A stretch of DNA of 20,557 bases from Pseudomonadota bacterium (lineage in GTDB: Bacteria; Desulfobacterota; Desulfovibrionia; Desulfovibrionales; Desulfovibrionaceae): contig JAEYTO010000093.1 of assembly GCA_023433925.1 (NCBI GenBank), positions 1-20,557 on the forward strand. The letters are read 5' to 3'. The stretch's first letter is position 1, and every line of letters begins with the position of its first letter. Under the pieces are notes generated by a model that was not told the origin of the DNA, searched no databases, and saw only the letters and a list, made by a program, of their open reading frames with translations. Positions 1 through 6,913 of the stretch are shown in pieces. Position numbers and translations under genes: made by a program.

Positions 1-220
1 GTTTTTGTTAGGGAGCCAGGAAGAGGGGCGATTCGGGCTACGGGATACAGGGCTTTGCGGGAGGAGTAAAGGCGCGAGCCTGGAGGCTGATTGATGCGGC
101 AGGGGATATACTATCATCTACCATTAATCATTGAGTAACTGAAAACAAGATGCGTTGAATGGATATCTAGAAGGGCGTGCATGTAAAGCGGGAGGAAACA
201 TCAGCAGGAAGGATGACATC

Positions 221-1681
221 ATGAAAAGGGTCTGTTCGTTCGTCTTCAGGACTGGGTTCGTGGCGATCCTGCTTGCGGCGCTGATCGGGCTGGCCGTGGG
301 ACAGGCGGAAGCGTGTGTCTGGTACGTGAAGCAAGGCCCCCGTTCGGGAGGTGGCACGGCTTGGACCGATCCGGTCCCGACCATCGGAGAGGCGGTGGCT
401 GCCGCTCAGGAGGGAGATACGATCTGGGTCACCGAGGGAGAATATCTCATCGAGGAGCCCATCAGGATCACCAAGCGTCTGAACATTTACGGCGGTTTTC
501 TGGGCGTGGAGCAGCATCCGGATGAGCGCGTGGGGAACCTGCGCACGATCATTGACGGCGGCGACAGCACCGCCTGCATGGCTGTCTCGGCGGACACTCT
601 TCTGGATGGCATCGACTTTTTTGAATGCAACTCCTCCGTTAACTATGGCACCGGCGGAAAAGACCTCAACAAATATCTGCCCGGCCCAGCCATCACGGCG
701 GAGAATGCCAAGCTGGTCATGCGCAACTGCGCGCTGCATAAGAATACCGGACCTGCCCACGGTGCGATGAGGGTCGTCAACTGCCAAGTGGATATTTGCG
801 ACATCCGCATCACGAATAGCATTGCAAGCGAGATCCCCGCTGCCGTCAGCGGCGGCATGTACCTCGAAAACTGCACCGGCCGCATACGCCAGGCTTTGAT
901 CCGGAGTACCAGCTCAGCGTATTCTGGCGGGATGTACGCCAAGGAAGGCAGTCTCCTCGTGGATCGCTGCCAGTTCATTGGAAACACAGCTGGCCGTGGC
1001 CCTGGTGGAGGCCTCCATATAGTGGGTGAGCACACAGTCCAGGATTCGTTATTCTTAAACAATGCAGCCCTTTGGGGAGGCGCTGGCTATTTCAATGGAA
1101 CCACGGTCAACCGCTGCAGGATGGTCGGCAACTCAGCTTGGGGGTCAGATGGTGCTTTTTCTGCCTCCAACGCTAAATTATATAACTGCGTAATCCATAA
1201 TAATGATGGCGAGCACGATGCGCTTGGAGAGCTATATAGTTCCTCTCTTGTGAACAGCACGATTGTGGAAAGAGCATCTAATGGTTCCATTCTGAGTGTT
1301 GGATCAAGCCGCATAGCCAACTCTATCATCTTGAGCACAGATGGAGGCCCGGTGTTCTCTGGTTTGAGAAATACATCGGTGATCTACTCCTTGATTTCTG
1401 GTGGCCATCCAGGCGAGGGCAACATCGACGCCGATCCGCTGTTCGTCGCTCCAGAGAGCTTCAATTTCAAATTGCAGGCTGCGTCGCCGGCAGTGAACGC
1501 CGGCACCGAGAACATTCCGGACCTGCCGGATACGGATTACACCGGCAAACTGCGGAACATGGGCTCTGCCCCGGACATGGGCGCGTATGAATTGTCCCAG
1601 TTGCCCATGGACGTCCTGTCGCGGTTGTTGCTGCCGAGCCAGTTGGATAGTGAGTGGAACGCCGGGGGTGAGGGTTCATAG
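221..1681 (+). CDS. Secreted right-handed beta-helix repeat protein
   Basis: 486 residues. The ATG at 221 is chosen over the upstream ATG at 155 because it has an AGGAAGGA ribosome-binding site 7 bases before it and opens a clear signal peptide: basic start MKR, hydrophobic stretch at residues 10-27, likely cleavage near Ala31. The mature part starts WYVKQGPRSGGGTAW, followed by an 'AI..A..GDTIWV..GEY' pattern typical of the first coil of pectate-lyase-like parallel beta-helix proteins. Repeated N/C-rich coils with short G-rich turns fill residues 100-430. The C-terminus has the 'D..G..R..G..PDMGAYE' motif that closes many such proteins. No catalytic residues can be assigned; surface adhesion or polysaccharide binding is possible. 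The middle (about 1020-1400) is clearly more AT-rich than the ends and than the neighbours. No other gene is in its transcription unit. Confidence 0.75.
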   Translation: MKRVCSFVFRTGFVAILLAALIGLAVGQAEACVWYVKQGPRSGGGTAWTDPVPTIGEAVAAAQEGDTIWVTEGEYLIEEPIRITKRLNIYGGFLGVEQHPDERVGNLRTIIDGGDSTACMAVSADTLLDGIDFFECNSSVNYGTGGKDLNKYLPGPAITAENAKLVMRNCALHKNTGPAHGAMRVVNCQVDICDIRITNSIASEIPAAVSGGMYLENCTGRIRQALIRSTSSAYSGGMYAKEGSLLVDRCQFIGNTAGRGPGGGLHIVGEHTVQDSLFLNNAALWGGAGYFNGTTVNRCRMVGNSAWGSDGAFSASNAKLYNCVIHNNDGEHDALGELYSSSLVNSTIVERASNGSILSVGSSRIANSIILSTDGGPVFSGLRNTSVIYSLISGGHPGEGNIDADPLFVAPESFNFKLQAASPAVNAGTENIPDLPDTDYTGKLRNMGSAPDMGAYELSQLPMDVLSRLLLPSQLDSEWNAGGEGS

Positions 1682-1727
1682 CGCGCAAGCGTCGGAGGGT
1701 GCGCCGCCGTGGCGTCATGGAGGAGAA

Positions 1728-1759
1728 AACAGGGCCGGGGCGTCAGTTCCGGCCCTGTT
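1728..1759 (+). terminator. Hairpin after the beta-helix gene
   Basis: A perfect 11-bp stem (AACAGGGCCGG / CCGGCCCTGTT, arms 1728-1738 and 1749-1759, 10-base loop) lies 47 bases after the stop codon and is followed by the short T-rich run GGTTTCC. It is a probable intrinsic terminator, weak in its U-tract. Confidence 0.6.
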
Positions 1760-1810
1760 GGTTTCCCCGCGGGCCGTCACTCAGTGCGCGAACGGGCCAT
1801 GGCAAACGAG

Positions 1811-1842
1811 AAAGCGGCCCGGAGGTATCTCCGGGCCGCTTT
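1811..1842 (-). terminator. Terminator of the RNase P RNA gene (possibly bidirectional)
   Basis: A 14-bp stem (arms 1811-1824 and 1829-1842) has a 4-base loop and A/T ends, giving a U-containing 3' side on either strand. It lies 9 bases beyond the 3' end of rnpB (minus strand), so it most likely ends that RNA. It could also stop plus-strand read-through from the beta-helix gene. Confidence 0.75.
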
Positions 1843-1850
1843 TCAAAGCA

Positions 1851-2208
<358 letters not shown>

Positions 2209-2245
2209 AGGGCATGGAAGGACGGATGTCGTCCATCCATGCCCT
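2209..2245 (-). other. Long hairpin between the rnpB promoter and the mature RNA
   Basis: Arms 2209-2224 and 2230-2245 form 15 of 16 pairs with a 5-base loop. It lies exactly between the predicted rnpB transcription start (about 2243) and helix P1, so it would be the 5' leader of the precursor. It lacks a U-tract on the minus strand, which argues against a terminator. Confidence 0.6.
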
Positions 2246-2289
2246 GAAAATAGTAAGGCCCTCCGCGACCCATGGCAACGGGGAGGGCC
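2246..2289 (-). terminator. Terminator of the zinc-ribbon gene
   Basis: On the minus strand GGCCCTCC and GGAGGGCC pair (2282-2289 with 2257-2264), followed by TTACTATTTTC, starting 9 bases after the stop codon at 2299. The loop is long (17 bases) and contains the rnpB -35 box. Confidence 0.65.
2250..2278 (-). promoter_or_regulatory. Predicted sigma-70 promoter of rnpB
   Basis: On the minus strand, TTGCCA (2273-2278) and TACTAT (2250-2255) are separated by 17 bases, which predicts a start near 2243. The -35 box lies inside the loop of the preceding gene's terminator (2257-2289) and the -10 box lies in its T-rich tail. Confidence 0.55.
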
Positions 2290-2298
2290 GGGGACGAG

Positions 2299-3042
2299 CT
2301 AGGCTTCCTCGCGCTGTGGCGCGGCGGAGGGCAGGTGCTCGCACCAGAAGATGAGTCGCTGGCAGTTGGGGCAGCTATGGATCTGCTTGCCCTTCTGCAG
2401 GTCGTTGTAGGTCTGGGGCGGGATGAGGATGTTGCAGCCCGAGCAGATGCCCCCGCTCACGGAGACGATGACCGGGCGCTTCAGCCGGGCGCGGATGAAT
2501 TCGTAGCGGCTGAGGATGGGCTTGGGCACGATTTCGCCGGCCGCCTTGCGGCGCGCCATGAGGCCCCCCAGGAGCTTCTCGGCCTCGGCAAGGCGCTTGT
2601 CCAGGCTGGCGCGCGACTCGTCGAGGCGTTTGGTCAGGTCGGACAGCTCCTCGTCCTCGGAGGTCAGCAGGTCCTCCTGGCGCTTGATCTCGTCCATCAG
2701 GGCCGCGTTCTCGTCCTCGCGCAGCCGGTTGACTTTCTCCATGTTGTCCATCTCGCGCATCATGGCGTGGTATTCGCGCGTGTTGCTGGCCATCATGAGC
2801 TTGTTCTTGCTCTTCTTGATGCGCGTGGAGTCGTCGTCGATATCCTGGCCCAGGCGGGACTGCTGGGTGCGCAGGGCCTCGATCTTGGCGGCGGTCTGGT
2901 CGCGACGCTCCTGGATGTCCTTGTGCTGTTGCTCAAGGGCCAGCAGCTCCTTGGGCGCATTCTCCAGCTCCTTGCGGATGTCCGCGATCTCGGCATCCAG
3001 TTGCTGGAGAATGACGAGCTGCTCGATCTGCTTCTGATACAT
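2299..3042 (-). CDS. Coiled-coil protein with C-terminal C4 zinc ribbon
   Basis: 247 residues. The start MYQKQIEQL is chosen because AAGGAG lies 7 bases upstream; an ATG two codons earlier is too close to that site. Residues 5-160 are heptad-rich and charged, predicting a long antiparallel coiled coil. Residues 197-234 form a zinc ribbon with two CxxC knuckles (C200, C203, C224, C227). This matches the zf-RING_7 family, which includes chlamydial CT398 (CdsZ), reported to bind sigma-54 and secretion components; whether that role holds here is unknown. It follows the nif3-like gene after about 100 bases, a gene pair common in bacteria. The protein is probably cytoplasmic. The next gene downstream is rnpB. 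Confidence 0.88.
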   Translation of the reverse strand: MYQKQIEQLVILQQLDAEIADIRKELENAPKELLALEQQHKDIQERRDQTAAKIEALRTQQSRLGQDIDDDSTRIKKSKNKLMMASNTREYHAMMREMDNMEKVNRLREDENAALMDEIKRQEDLLTSEDEELSDLTKRLDESRASLDKRLAEAEKLLGGLMARRKAAGEIVPKPILSRYEFIRARLKRPVIVSVSGGICSGCNILIPPQTYNDLQKGKQIHSCPNCQRLIFWCEHLPSAAPQREEA

Positions 3043-3091
3043 AACCATACTCCTTGGCTGCCCGGCCCGAGAGCCGCGCATGGACAGTCCT

Positions 3092-3119
3092 GCGGCGCCC
3101 GGTTTCCACGGGGCGCCGC
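3092..3119. other. Intercistronic hairpin
   Basis: A 9-bp GC stem (3092-3100 with 3111-3119) lies between the nif3-like stop and the zinc-ribbon start. There is no T-tract on the minus strand, so it may be an mRNA-stabilising or attenuating structure rather than a full terminator. Confidence 0.4.
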
Positions 3120-3144
3120 GTAGAAATGTGCCGGTCGCGCCCGA

Positions 3145-4158
3145 TTACTCCGGGCGGCCGCGGGTCACGAGCCGGGAAGGCTCGCAGCCCTGGAAGTATT
3201 CCGTCTCGACCCCCTGCTTGCCGAGCTCGGCCTTGAGGCGGTCGTGGAAAGCTTGCATCATCTTCTCTTCGAGGCTGAAATGGCCCACGTCCAGGACAAG
3301 CCCGGCCGCGTCCATGGCCTCGTGGTACTTCACGTCGCCGGTGACGTAGATGTCCGCGCCCATGTCGAAGGCGCGGCCGACGAGCGAGCCGCCCGAGCCC
3401 GGACAGTAGGCCAGCTTGGAGACGATCTCCGGCTCCTTGCCCGTGGCGGTCCAGAAGTCGCGTCCCAGGAAGCGCGACAGGTCGTCGAGGATCTGCCGCG
3501 TGGGCATGGGATCCTTGAACTCTCCGATGATGCCGAAGCCGAGCGTGCGCCGGGGCTCGTCCAGCGGCAGGGCGGAGTAGCCCACGACCCGGCCCAGCTC
3601 GGCCTGGAGCAGGCCGGTGACCTTGGCGCGCGCGTCGGACTGGCAGACGACCTGGAGCTGGCCGCCTTCCTCGCGCAGGGAGGCCACCTCGCCGAGCATG
3701 AGCAGCTTGCCTTTCTGCTCCTTGGTCAGGGGCTGTCCCAGGTCCAGGCGCATCTCGCAGGCCGTGACTTCGGCGATGGGCTCGATGACCCGCGGGTTGA
3801 CCAGCCAGAACTTGCGCGCCAGCCAGCCGGCGGGACCCAGGGGCTGACAGTCCAGGGAGGTATGCGCGGCGTAGAGCCAGGCATCGGCGGACAGAAGCAG
3901 GCGCAGGGTCTCGTGGTATGCGTCGAGGCGGTCGGGGAGGCGGGGGCTGATGCTTAGTGGATGATGACAGAGGATGACCCGCGCGCCCCAGTCCAGGGCC
4001 TTGGCCACGTTTTCCGGCCTGGGGTCGAGCATGACGGCCAGCCGGCCGGCCTCGGCGACGCGCCCGGCGACCTGCACCCCGCTCTTGTCCCAGGCGGCCT
4101 GGTGCTTGGGCGGAGCGGCATCCTCGATGCGCTGTATGATCTCCTGCACGGTGAGCAT
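3145..4158 (-). CDS. Nif3-like dinuclear metal-centre protein (DUF34/YbgI family)
   Basis: 337 residues with a GGGAGG ribosome-binding site 6 bases before the ATG. N-terminal family signatures are 'AAWDKSGVQV' (21-30), 'LCHHPL' with ligands H65 and H66, and 'AHTSLD' (H99, D103). The C-terminal part has 'TGDVKYHEA' (273-281) and 'DVGHFSLEE' (H293, E297), completing the expected two-metal site. It is longer than E. coli YbgI (about 247 residues) because of a central insertion at roughly 125-230. Such insertions in Nif3 proteins often adopt a PII/CutA-like fold. The family forms hexameric toroids; its biochemical role is unsettled, and older 'GTP cyclohydrolase I type 2' labels are doubtful. It is transcribed towards the zinc-ribbon gene. 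The strong hairpin just before its ribosome-binding site may limit read-through from the tRNA. Confidence 0.92.
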   Translation of the reverse strand: MLTVQEIIQRIEDAAPPKHQAAWDKSGVQVAGRVAEAGRLAVMLDPRPENVAKALDWGARVILCHHPLSISPRLPDRLDAYHETLRLLLSADAWLYAAHTSLDCQPLGPAGWLARKFWLVNPRVIEPIAEVTACEMRLDLGQPLTKEQKGKLLMLGEVASLREEGGQLQVVCQSDARAKVTGLLQAELGRVVGYSALPLDEPRRTLGFGIIGEFKDPMPTRQILDDLSRFLGRDFWTATGKEPEIVSKLAYCPGSGGSLVGRAFDMGADIYVTGDVKYHEAMDAAGLVLDVGHFSLEEKMMQAFHDRLKAELGKQGVETEYFQGCEPSRLVTRGRPE

Positions 4159-4170
4159 GGCCTACCTCCC

Positions 4171-4212
4171 AAAGACAAGGTGCTCCCCGGGGGCGCAGGC
4201 CCGGAGAGCACC
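4171..4212 (-). terminator. Terminator or attenuator between the tRNA and the nif3-like gene
   Basis: Arms 4179-4191 and 4200-4212 pair with one mismatch (12 of 13). On the minus strand the stem is followed by TTGTCTTT. It ends about 6 bases before the nif3-like Shine-Dalgarno sequence, so it either ends the tRNA transcript or attenuates read-through into nif3. Confidence 0.7.
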
Positions 4213-4286
4213 GTTGTCGAAAGCTTCGCGTCGAGCTTGTATGATGTGCGCGTTCGTGAGCGAGCCCAGCAATTGATTTCCTTGCA

Positions 4287-4362
4287 TGGTGGGCCAACCA
4301 GGACTCGAACCTGGGACTATCCGGTTATGAGCCGGGGGCTCTGCCAACTGAGCTATTGGCCC
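4287..4362 (-). tRNA. tRNA with CAU anticodon (Ile2 or elongator Met)
   Basis: 76 nt with the 3' CCA encoded. The acceptor stem GGGCCAA/TTGGCCC is perfect, the D stem is GCTC/GAGC, the anticodon loop is CTCATAA, and the T arm is CCAGG-TTCGAGT-CCTGG. The anticodon is CAU. Pairs C4-G69 and C5-G68 with A37 and A38 match determinants known for the lysidine synthase TilS, which favours tRNA-Ile2; elongator Met cannot be excluded without comparison to the other CAU tRNAs of the genome. The D loop lacks features of an initiator. The top anticodon-stem pair (27-43) is a C-A mismatch. Confidence 0.96.
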
Positions 4363-4382
4363 TGTTTGATATCGAGCAGAAA

Positions 4383-4411
4383 TAAATACAGCCGCATCAG
4401 TCCCCTGTCAA
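4383..4411 (-). promoter_or_regulatory. Strong promoter of the CAU tRNA
   Basis: On the minus strand a perfect TTGACA (4406-4411), a 17-base spacer and TATTTA (4383-4388) predict a start near 4376, 14 bases before the tRNA. This is the most consensus-like promoter in the window. Confidence 0.8.
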
Positions 4412-4749
4412 GGAGGAGCGGCCGGGACACTGGCTATCGCATATGACTCCTGAACATGTGAATCGCCCTGCTCATCAGGTCAACCCGAACCTCAGCGCGG
4501 CTCAGATCGCCACTCAAGGCGGCGTTTGAGGCTGTTTTGGGCAGGTCGGTTCCCACCCGAAATCCATATGCGCTTGCCTGCCGGCAGGGCGGACCGGCAC
4601 ACCAGGCTCCGCCTGGACAGCCGCAACCCTCACGGAGGCGGGTCGCCGGATGGAGCAGGCCGGCTTGCCGCCCGCACGGCGCACGGGCGAGGGCGGCAAG
4701 CCGGCCTGCCTGGCGTGAATCGGTCCGCGCTGGGGCGCGTCCGGCGCGG
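4412..4749. other. Non-coding stretch with several hairpins
   Basis: No open frame here looks coding. It holds the promoter-distal side of the tRNA unit, a perfect 12-base palindrome CCTGCCGGCAGG (about 4577-4588), a small hairpin CCAGGC-TCC-GCCTGG (4602-4616) and a very large hairpin (4655-4709). I recognise nothing else. Confidence 0.5.
4655..4709 (-). repeat. Perfect 18-bp inverted repeat after the thioredoxin-reductase-like gene
   Basis: Arms 4655-4672 and 4692-4709 are perfectly complementary, with a 19-base GC-rich loop. It starts 40 bases after the stop codon of the minus-strand reductase. It may end transcription or protect the 3' end, but neither side has a T-tract. It could also be a repetitive extragenic palindrome. 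Confidence 0.6.
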
Positions 4750-5649
4750 TCAGCGCTTGCGGCAGACGCTACGGATGTAGTTGATCGCCGTGTGGCCGGC
4801 CTTGGCGCCCTCGCCCACGGACACGCTGATCTGCATGAAGCCGCCGGTGCAGTCGCCGGCCGCGAACACTCCGGGGATGTTCGTCTTCTGCTCGTAATCC
4901 GTGGCGATGAACTCGCCCTGGCGCTCCAGGCCCAGAATCCTGGCGAAGTTGGCCGATCCGGCCTCGCCCATGGCCACGAAAAGCCCGTGGGCGTCGCGGC
5001 TTTCGCCGTTCTCGAAGACCACGCGCTCCAGCCCGCCCTCGCCCTCCAGGCGGGCGACCTTGTGCGGGATGATTGGAATGGAGGCTTCCTCCAGGGCCTT
5101 TTGGAGCACGGGGCCGAAGCTCGCCGGCTTGCCATTGGTGCACACGGCCACGTGGGGCGTGTAGCTCTTGAGCTCCAGGGCCTGGTTGGCCGCGTACAGG
5201 GCTTCGCCGAGCACCAGGACCGGCTTGCCCTTGTAGAAGAAGCCGTCGCAGCTCACGCAGTACGAGACGCCCTTGCCCTCGTACTCGGCCAGGTTCTTGA
5301 TGCCCGGCCGCGCGCGGGAAACGCCCGTGGCCAGGATGATGGCGCAGGCGCGCAGCTCGCGCTTCTCGGTCTTGACCAGGAAGATTCCGTCCGGCTCCTG
5401 GTGCACGCCGAGGACCTGCTCGCAGCTCGCCACGGCGCCGAAGCGCGCGGCCTGCGCGACTCCGCGCTCCAGAAGCTCGCGGCCCGAGATGGTCTCGGGA
5501 AAGCCGAAGTAGTTGTCGATCTCGTAGTCGCCCGCGAACTTGGGCCTGCATCCGATGACCTGCACCCTGACCCCGGCCCGGGCCGCGTAGATGGCCGCGG
5601 ACAGTCCGGCCGGACCGGACCCAATGATGATCAGCTCCACTTGTTCCAT
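4750..5649 (-). CDS. Atypical thioredoxin reductase lacking NADPH-binding motifs
   Basis: 299 residues; AAGGAG lies 8 bases before the ATG. The FAD-binding GSGPAG is at 10-15, a redox pair CVSC at C131 and C134, and the second FAD motif AAGDCTGG at 263-270. Length and domain order match low-molecular-weight thioredoxin reductases. The NADPH domain is unusual: where normal enzymes have GGGDSA and a downstream HRR, this one reads VLVLGEALYAANQA (144-157) and VAVCTNGKPAS (167-177), so both nucleotide-binding signatures are absent. Atypical reductases of this kind, not using NADPH or accepting electrons from other donors such as ferredoxin, are known from Desulfovibrio, clostridia and archaea. 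I infer an alternative donor here. No thioredoxin gene is adjacent. A CRP/FNR-like dyad lies upstream. Confidence 0.88.
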   Translation of the reverse strand: MEQVELIIIGSGPAGLSAAIYAARAGVRVQVIGCRPKFAGDYEIDNYFGFPETISGRELLERGVAQAARFGAVASCEQVLGVHQEPDGIFLVKTEKRELRACAIILATGVSRARPGIKNLAEYEGKGVSYCVSCDGFFYKGKPVLVLGEALYAANQALELKSYTPHVAVCTNGKPASFGPVLQKALEEASIPIIPHKVARLEGEGGLERVVFENGESRDAHGLFVAMGEAGSANFARILGLERQGEFIATDYEQKTNIPGVFAAGDCTGGFMQISVSVGEGAKAGHTAINYIRSVCRKR

Positions 5650-5696
5650 GGCGTCAGCTCCTTTGCTTGCCGGCCGAAGATTCCAGCCCGGAAGGT

Positions 5697-5739
5697 AGCC
5701 TAGCCCAATGAAATAATAAAGATGTGCCCTGGGTCACAT
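5697..5739 (-). promoter_or_regulatory. Promoter with CRP/FNR-like dyad upstream of the atypical reductase
   Basis: On the minus strand ATGTGACCCAGGGCACAT (5722-5739) has ATGTG/CACAT half-sites around TGTGA-N6-GCACA. A possible -10 box TAGGCT is at 5697-5702, predicting a start near 5690 and placing the dyad centre near -40.5, the class II activator position. No good -35 box is present, as expected for an activated promoter. The same core occurs before the HPP gene (16453-16466). Confidence 0.45.
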
Positions 5740-5766
5740 GCATGCGCAGGCGTGCGGCGGATACGA

Positions 5767-5799
5767 AAAAGCCGCCGGGAGCCAGCTCCCGGCGGCTTT
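5767..5799 (-). terminator. Terminator of the yhhQ-type gene
   Basis: The stem AAAGCCGCCGGGAG with its complement (5767-5799) has a tight loop and is followed by TTTTTCG on the minus strand. It starts 30 bases after the stop codon: a textbook intrinsic terminator. Confidence 0.9.
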
Positions 5800-5828
5800 C
5801 TGAGCGAGGCGGGCGAAAGATCGACCGG

Positions 5829-6539
5829 TTAGGCCGGCTCGACCTCGGCGGAGATGTCCGCCGGGAGGCGGCCGCTGCGGTGCATGTGCCGCGCTATGTA
5901 CATGAAGGGTGTTTCGAGCACGGACACGATGAACTTCATGAAGTAGGTGGTCAGCATGATCTGCCAGAGCACGGGCCAGGGAAACACGCCGATGAAGGCG
6001 ATGGAGCAGAAGATGGCCGTATCCAGGAGCTGGCTGGCCATGGTCGAGCCGGTGTTGCGCAGCCACAGGTGCCGCCCGCCCGTGAGCCTGCGGATGGCGA
6101 GGAAGGCCCACACGTCATGGAGCTGCGATACGAGGTAGGCCGCCAGGCTGGCCAAGGCGATGCGCGGCATGAAGTCGAAGATGGCCCGCAGGTGCGGCTG
6201 GACGAAGTCCTCGGGCGAGGGCGTGTAGAGCAGGCTGACCTGCATGGTCAGCGTGGCCATGACGAGCACGGCGAAGCCGAGGAGCACGGCCTTGTTCGCC
6301 GCGCGGCGGCCGTGGAACTCGCTCAGCAGATCCGTGGCCAGGAAGATGCTTCCGTACAGGATGTTGCCGAGCGTCGTGGTCAGGCCGAACATCTCCACGG
6401 TCTTGAGCACCTGGATGTTGCACAGGATGATGCTCATGACGATGGCCGCGTTCAGGCCGGTGCGGCCGAAGAAGCGCATGAGCACGAGGACCATGCACAT
6501 GTCGAACAGGGCGAAAAAAAAGAAGATGAGTTCGTTCAA
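5829..6539 (-). CDS. yhhQ: Queuosine-precursor transporter, YhhQ/VUT family
   Basis: 236 residues, inner-membrane protein with about six hydrophobic segments. Family signatures are 'ATDLLSEFHGRRAANKA' (68-84) and 'LRNTGSTMASQLLDTAIF' in the second half. E. coli YhhQ imports preQ0/preQ1 for making queuosine in tRNA. The start is a TTG at 6539: AAGGAGG lies 7 bases upstream and there is no ATG before Met14, which would delete most of the first membrane segment. The first membrane segment contains a run of phenylalanines (residues 6-9). It is a single-gene unit with its own promoter and terminator. No preQ1 riboswitch consensus is visible in the roughly 75-base leader, but a 7-bp stem there includes part of the Shine-Dalgarno sequence. 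Confidence 0.92.
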   Translation of the reverse strand: MNELIFFFFALFDMCMVLVLMRFFGRTGLNAAIVMSIILCNIQVLKTVEMFGLTTTLGNILYGSIFLATDLLSEFHGRRAANKAVLLGFAVLVMATLTMQVSLLYTPSPEDFVQPHLRAIFDFMPRIALASLAAYLVSQLHDVWAFLAIRRLTGGRHLWLRNTGSTMASQLLDTAIFCSIAFIGVFPWPVLWQIMLTTYFMKFIVSVLETPFMYIARHMHRSGRLPADISAEVEPA

Positions 6540-6541
6540 GG

Positions 6542-6572
6542 TGAGGCCTCCTTCAGGGTTCCCGCGGCCTCA
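6542..6572 (-). promoter_or_regulatory. Leader stem that overlaps the yhhQ ribosome-binding site
   Basis: TGAGGCC (6566-6572 on the minus strand) pairs with GGCCTCA (6542-6548), and the second arm includes the last two bases of AAGGAGG (6547-6553). A competing stem CCCGCG/CGCGGG lies just upstream. Translational control is possible but unproved. Confidence 0.3.
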
Positions 6573-6622
6573 TGGCGGCGCGGGCACTGGACGGGGAAGA
6601 GGTCAAGCCGTCTGAAGGGCTC

Positions 6623-6651
6623 TGCTTATGCCCAGAAGAGCGGGCGGTCAA
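6623..6651 (-). promoter_or_regulatory. Predicted promoter of yhhQ
   Basis: On the minus strand TTGACC (6646-6651), a 17-base spacer and TAAGCA (6623-6628) give a predicted start near 6616 and a leader of about 75 bases. The -35 box is good and the -10 box is poor. Confidence 0.4.
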
Positions 6652-6913
6652 GCAAGGGAAGGGGAAAAGGGCGCCCGGGCATGACCGGCGGAGCATGCAC
6701 CCGGCAGGCCGGCCAAGCGCTCGGCCCGCTCGGCTGCATTTGGCCTGATGCGTCTGGCGGGATGCGCGGCGGCGCGGGAGAAAACGCGGCCCTCGCCGGA
6801 TCAGGGCCTGTCATGAGCATCCGGCGACAATTTGAATTGAATAAGGAGAGCTCTGCTTGCGGACCGGCTCAAGTCTTGATTTCGGCCGGGCGGGAGCAGA
6901 CTCGTGGCGGCTA
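6652..6913. other. Gap between yhhQ promoter and the diguanylate cyclase
   Basis: No coding frame is supported. The only structure seen is an 8-bp hairpin (6794-6801 with 6819-6826) that could end the minus-strand diguanylate cyclase transcript, though it has no T-tract on that strand. The bases next to it (6827-6845) are AT-rich. Confidence 0.4.

Noticed and set aside
2933..4297. A 454-codon open frame on the minus strand
   Set aside because: It overlaps the Nif3-like gene in another frame, has an Arg/Ala/Gly/Pro-rich low-complexity translation and no ribosome-binding site; it is an artefact of high GC.
4577..4709. CRISPR array
   Set aside because: The hairpins are single, of different sequence, and not regularly spaced.
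6540..6615. A preQ1 riboswitch before yhhQ
   Set aside because: No CTA-containing loop or A-rich tail typical of class I is visible, and the leader is GC-rich.
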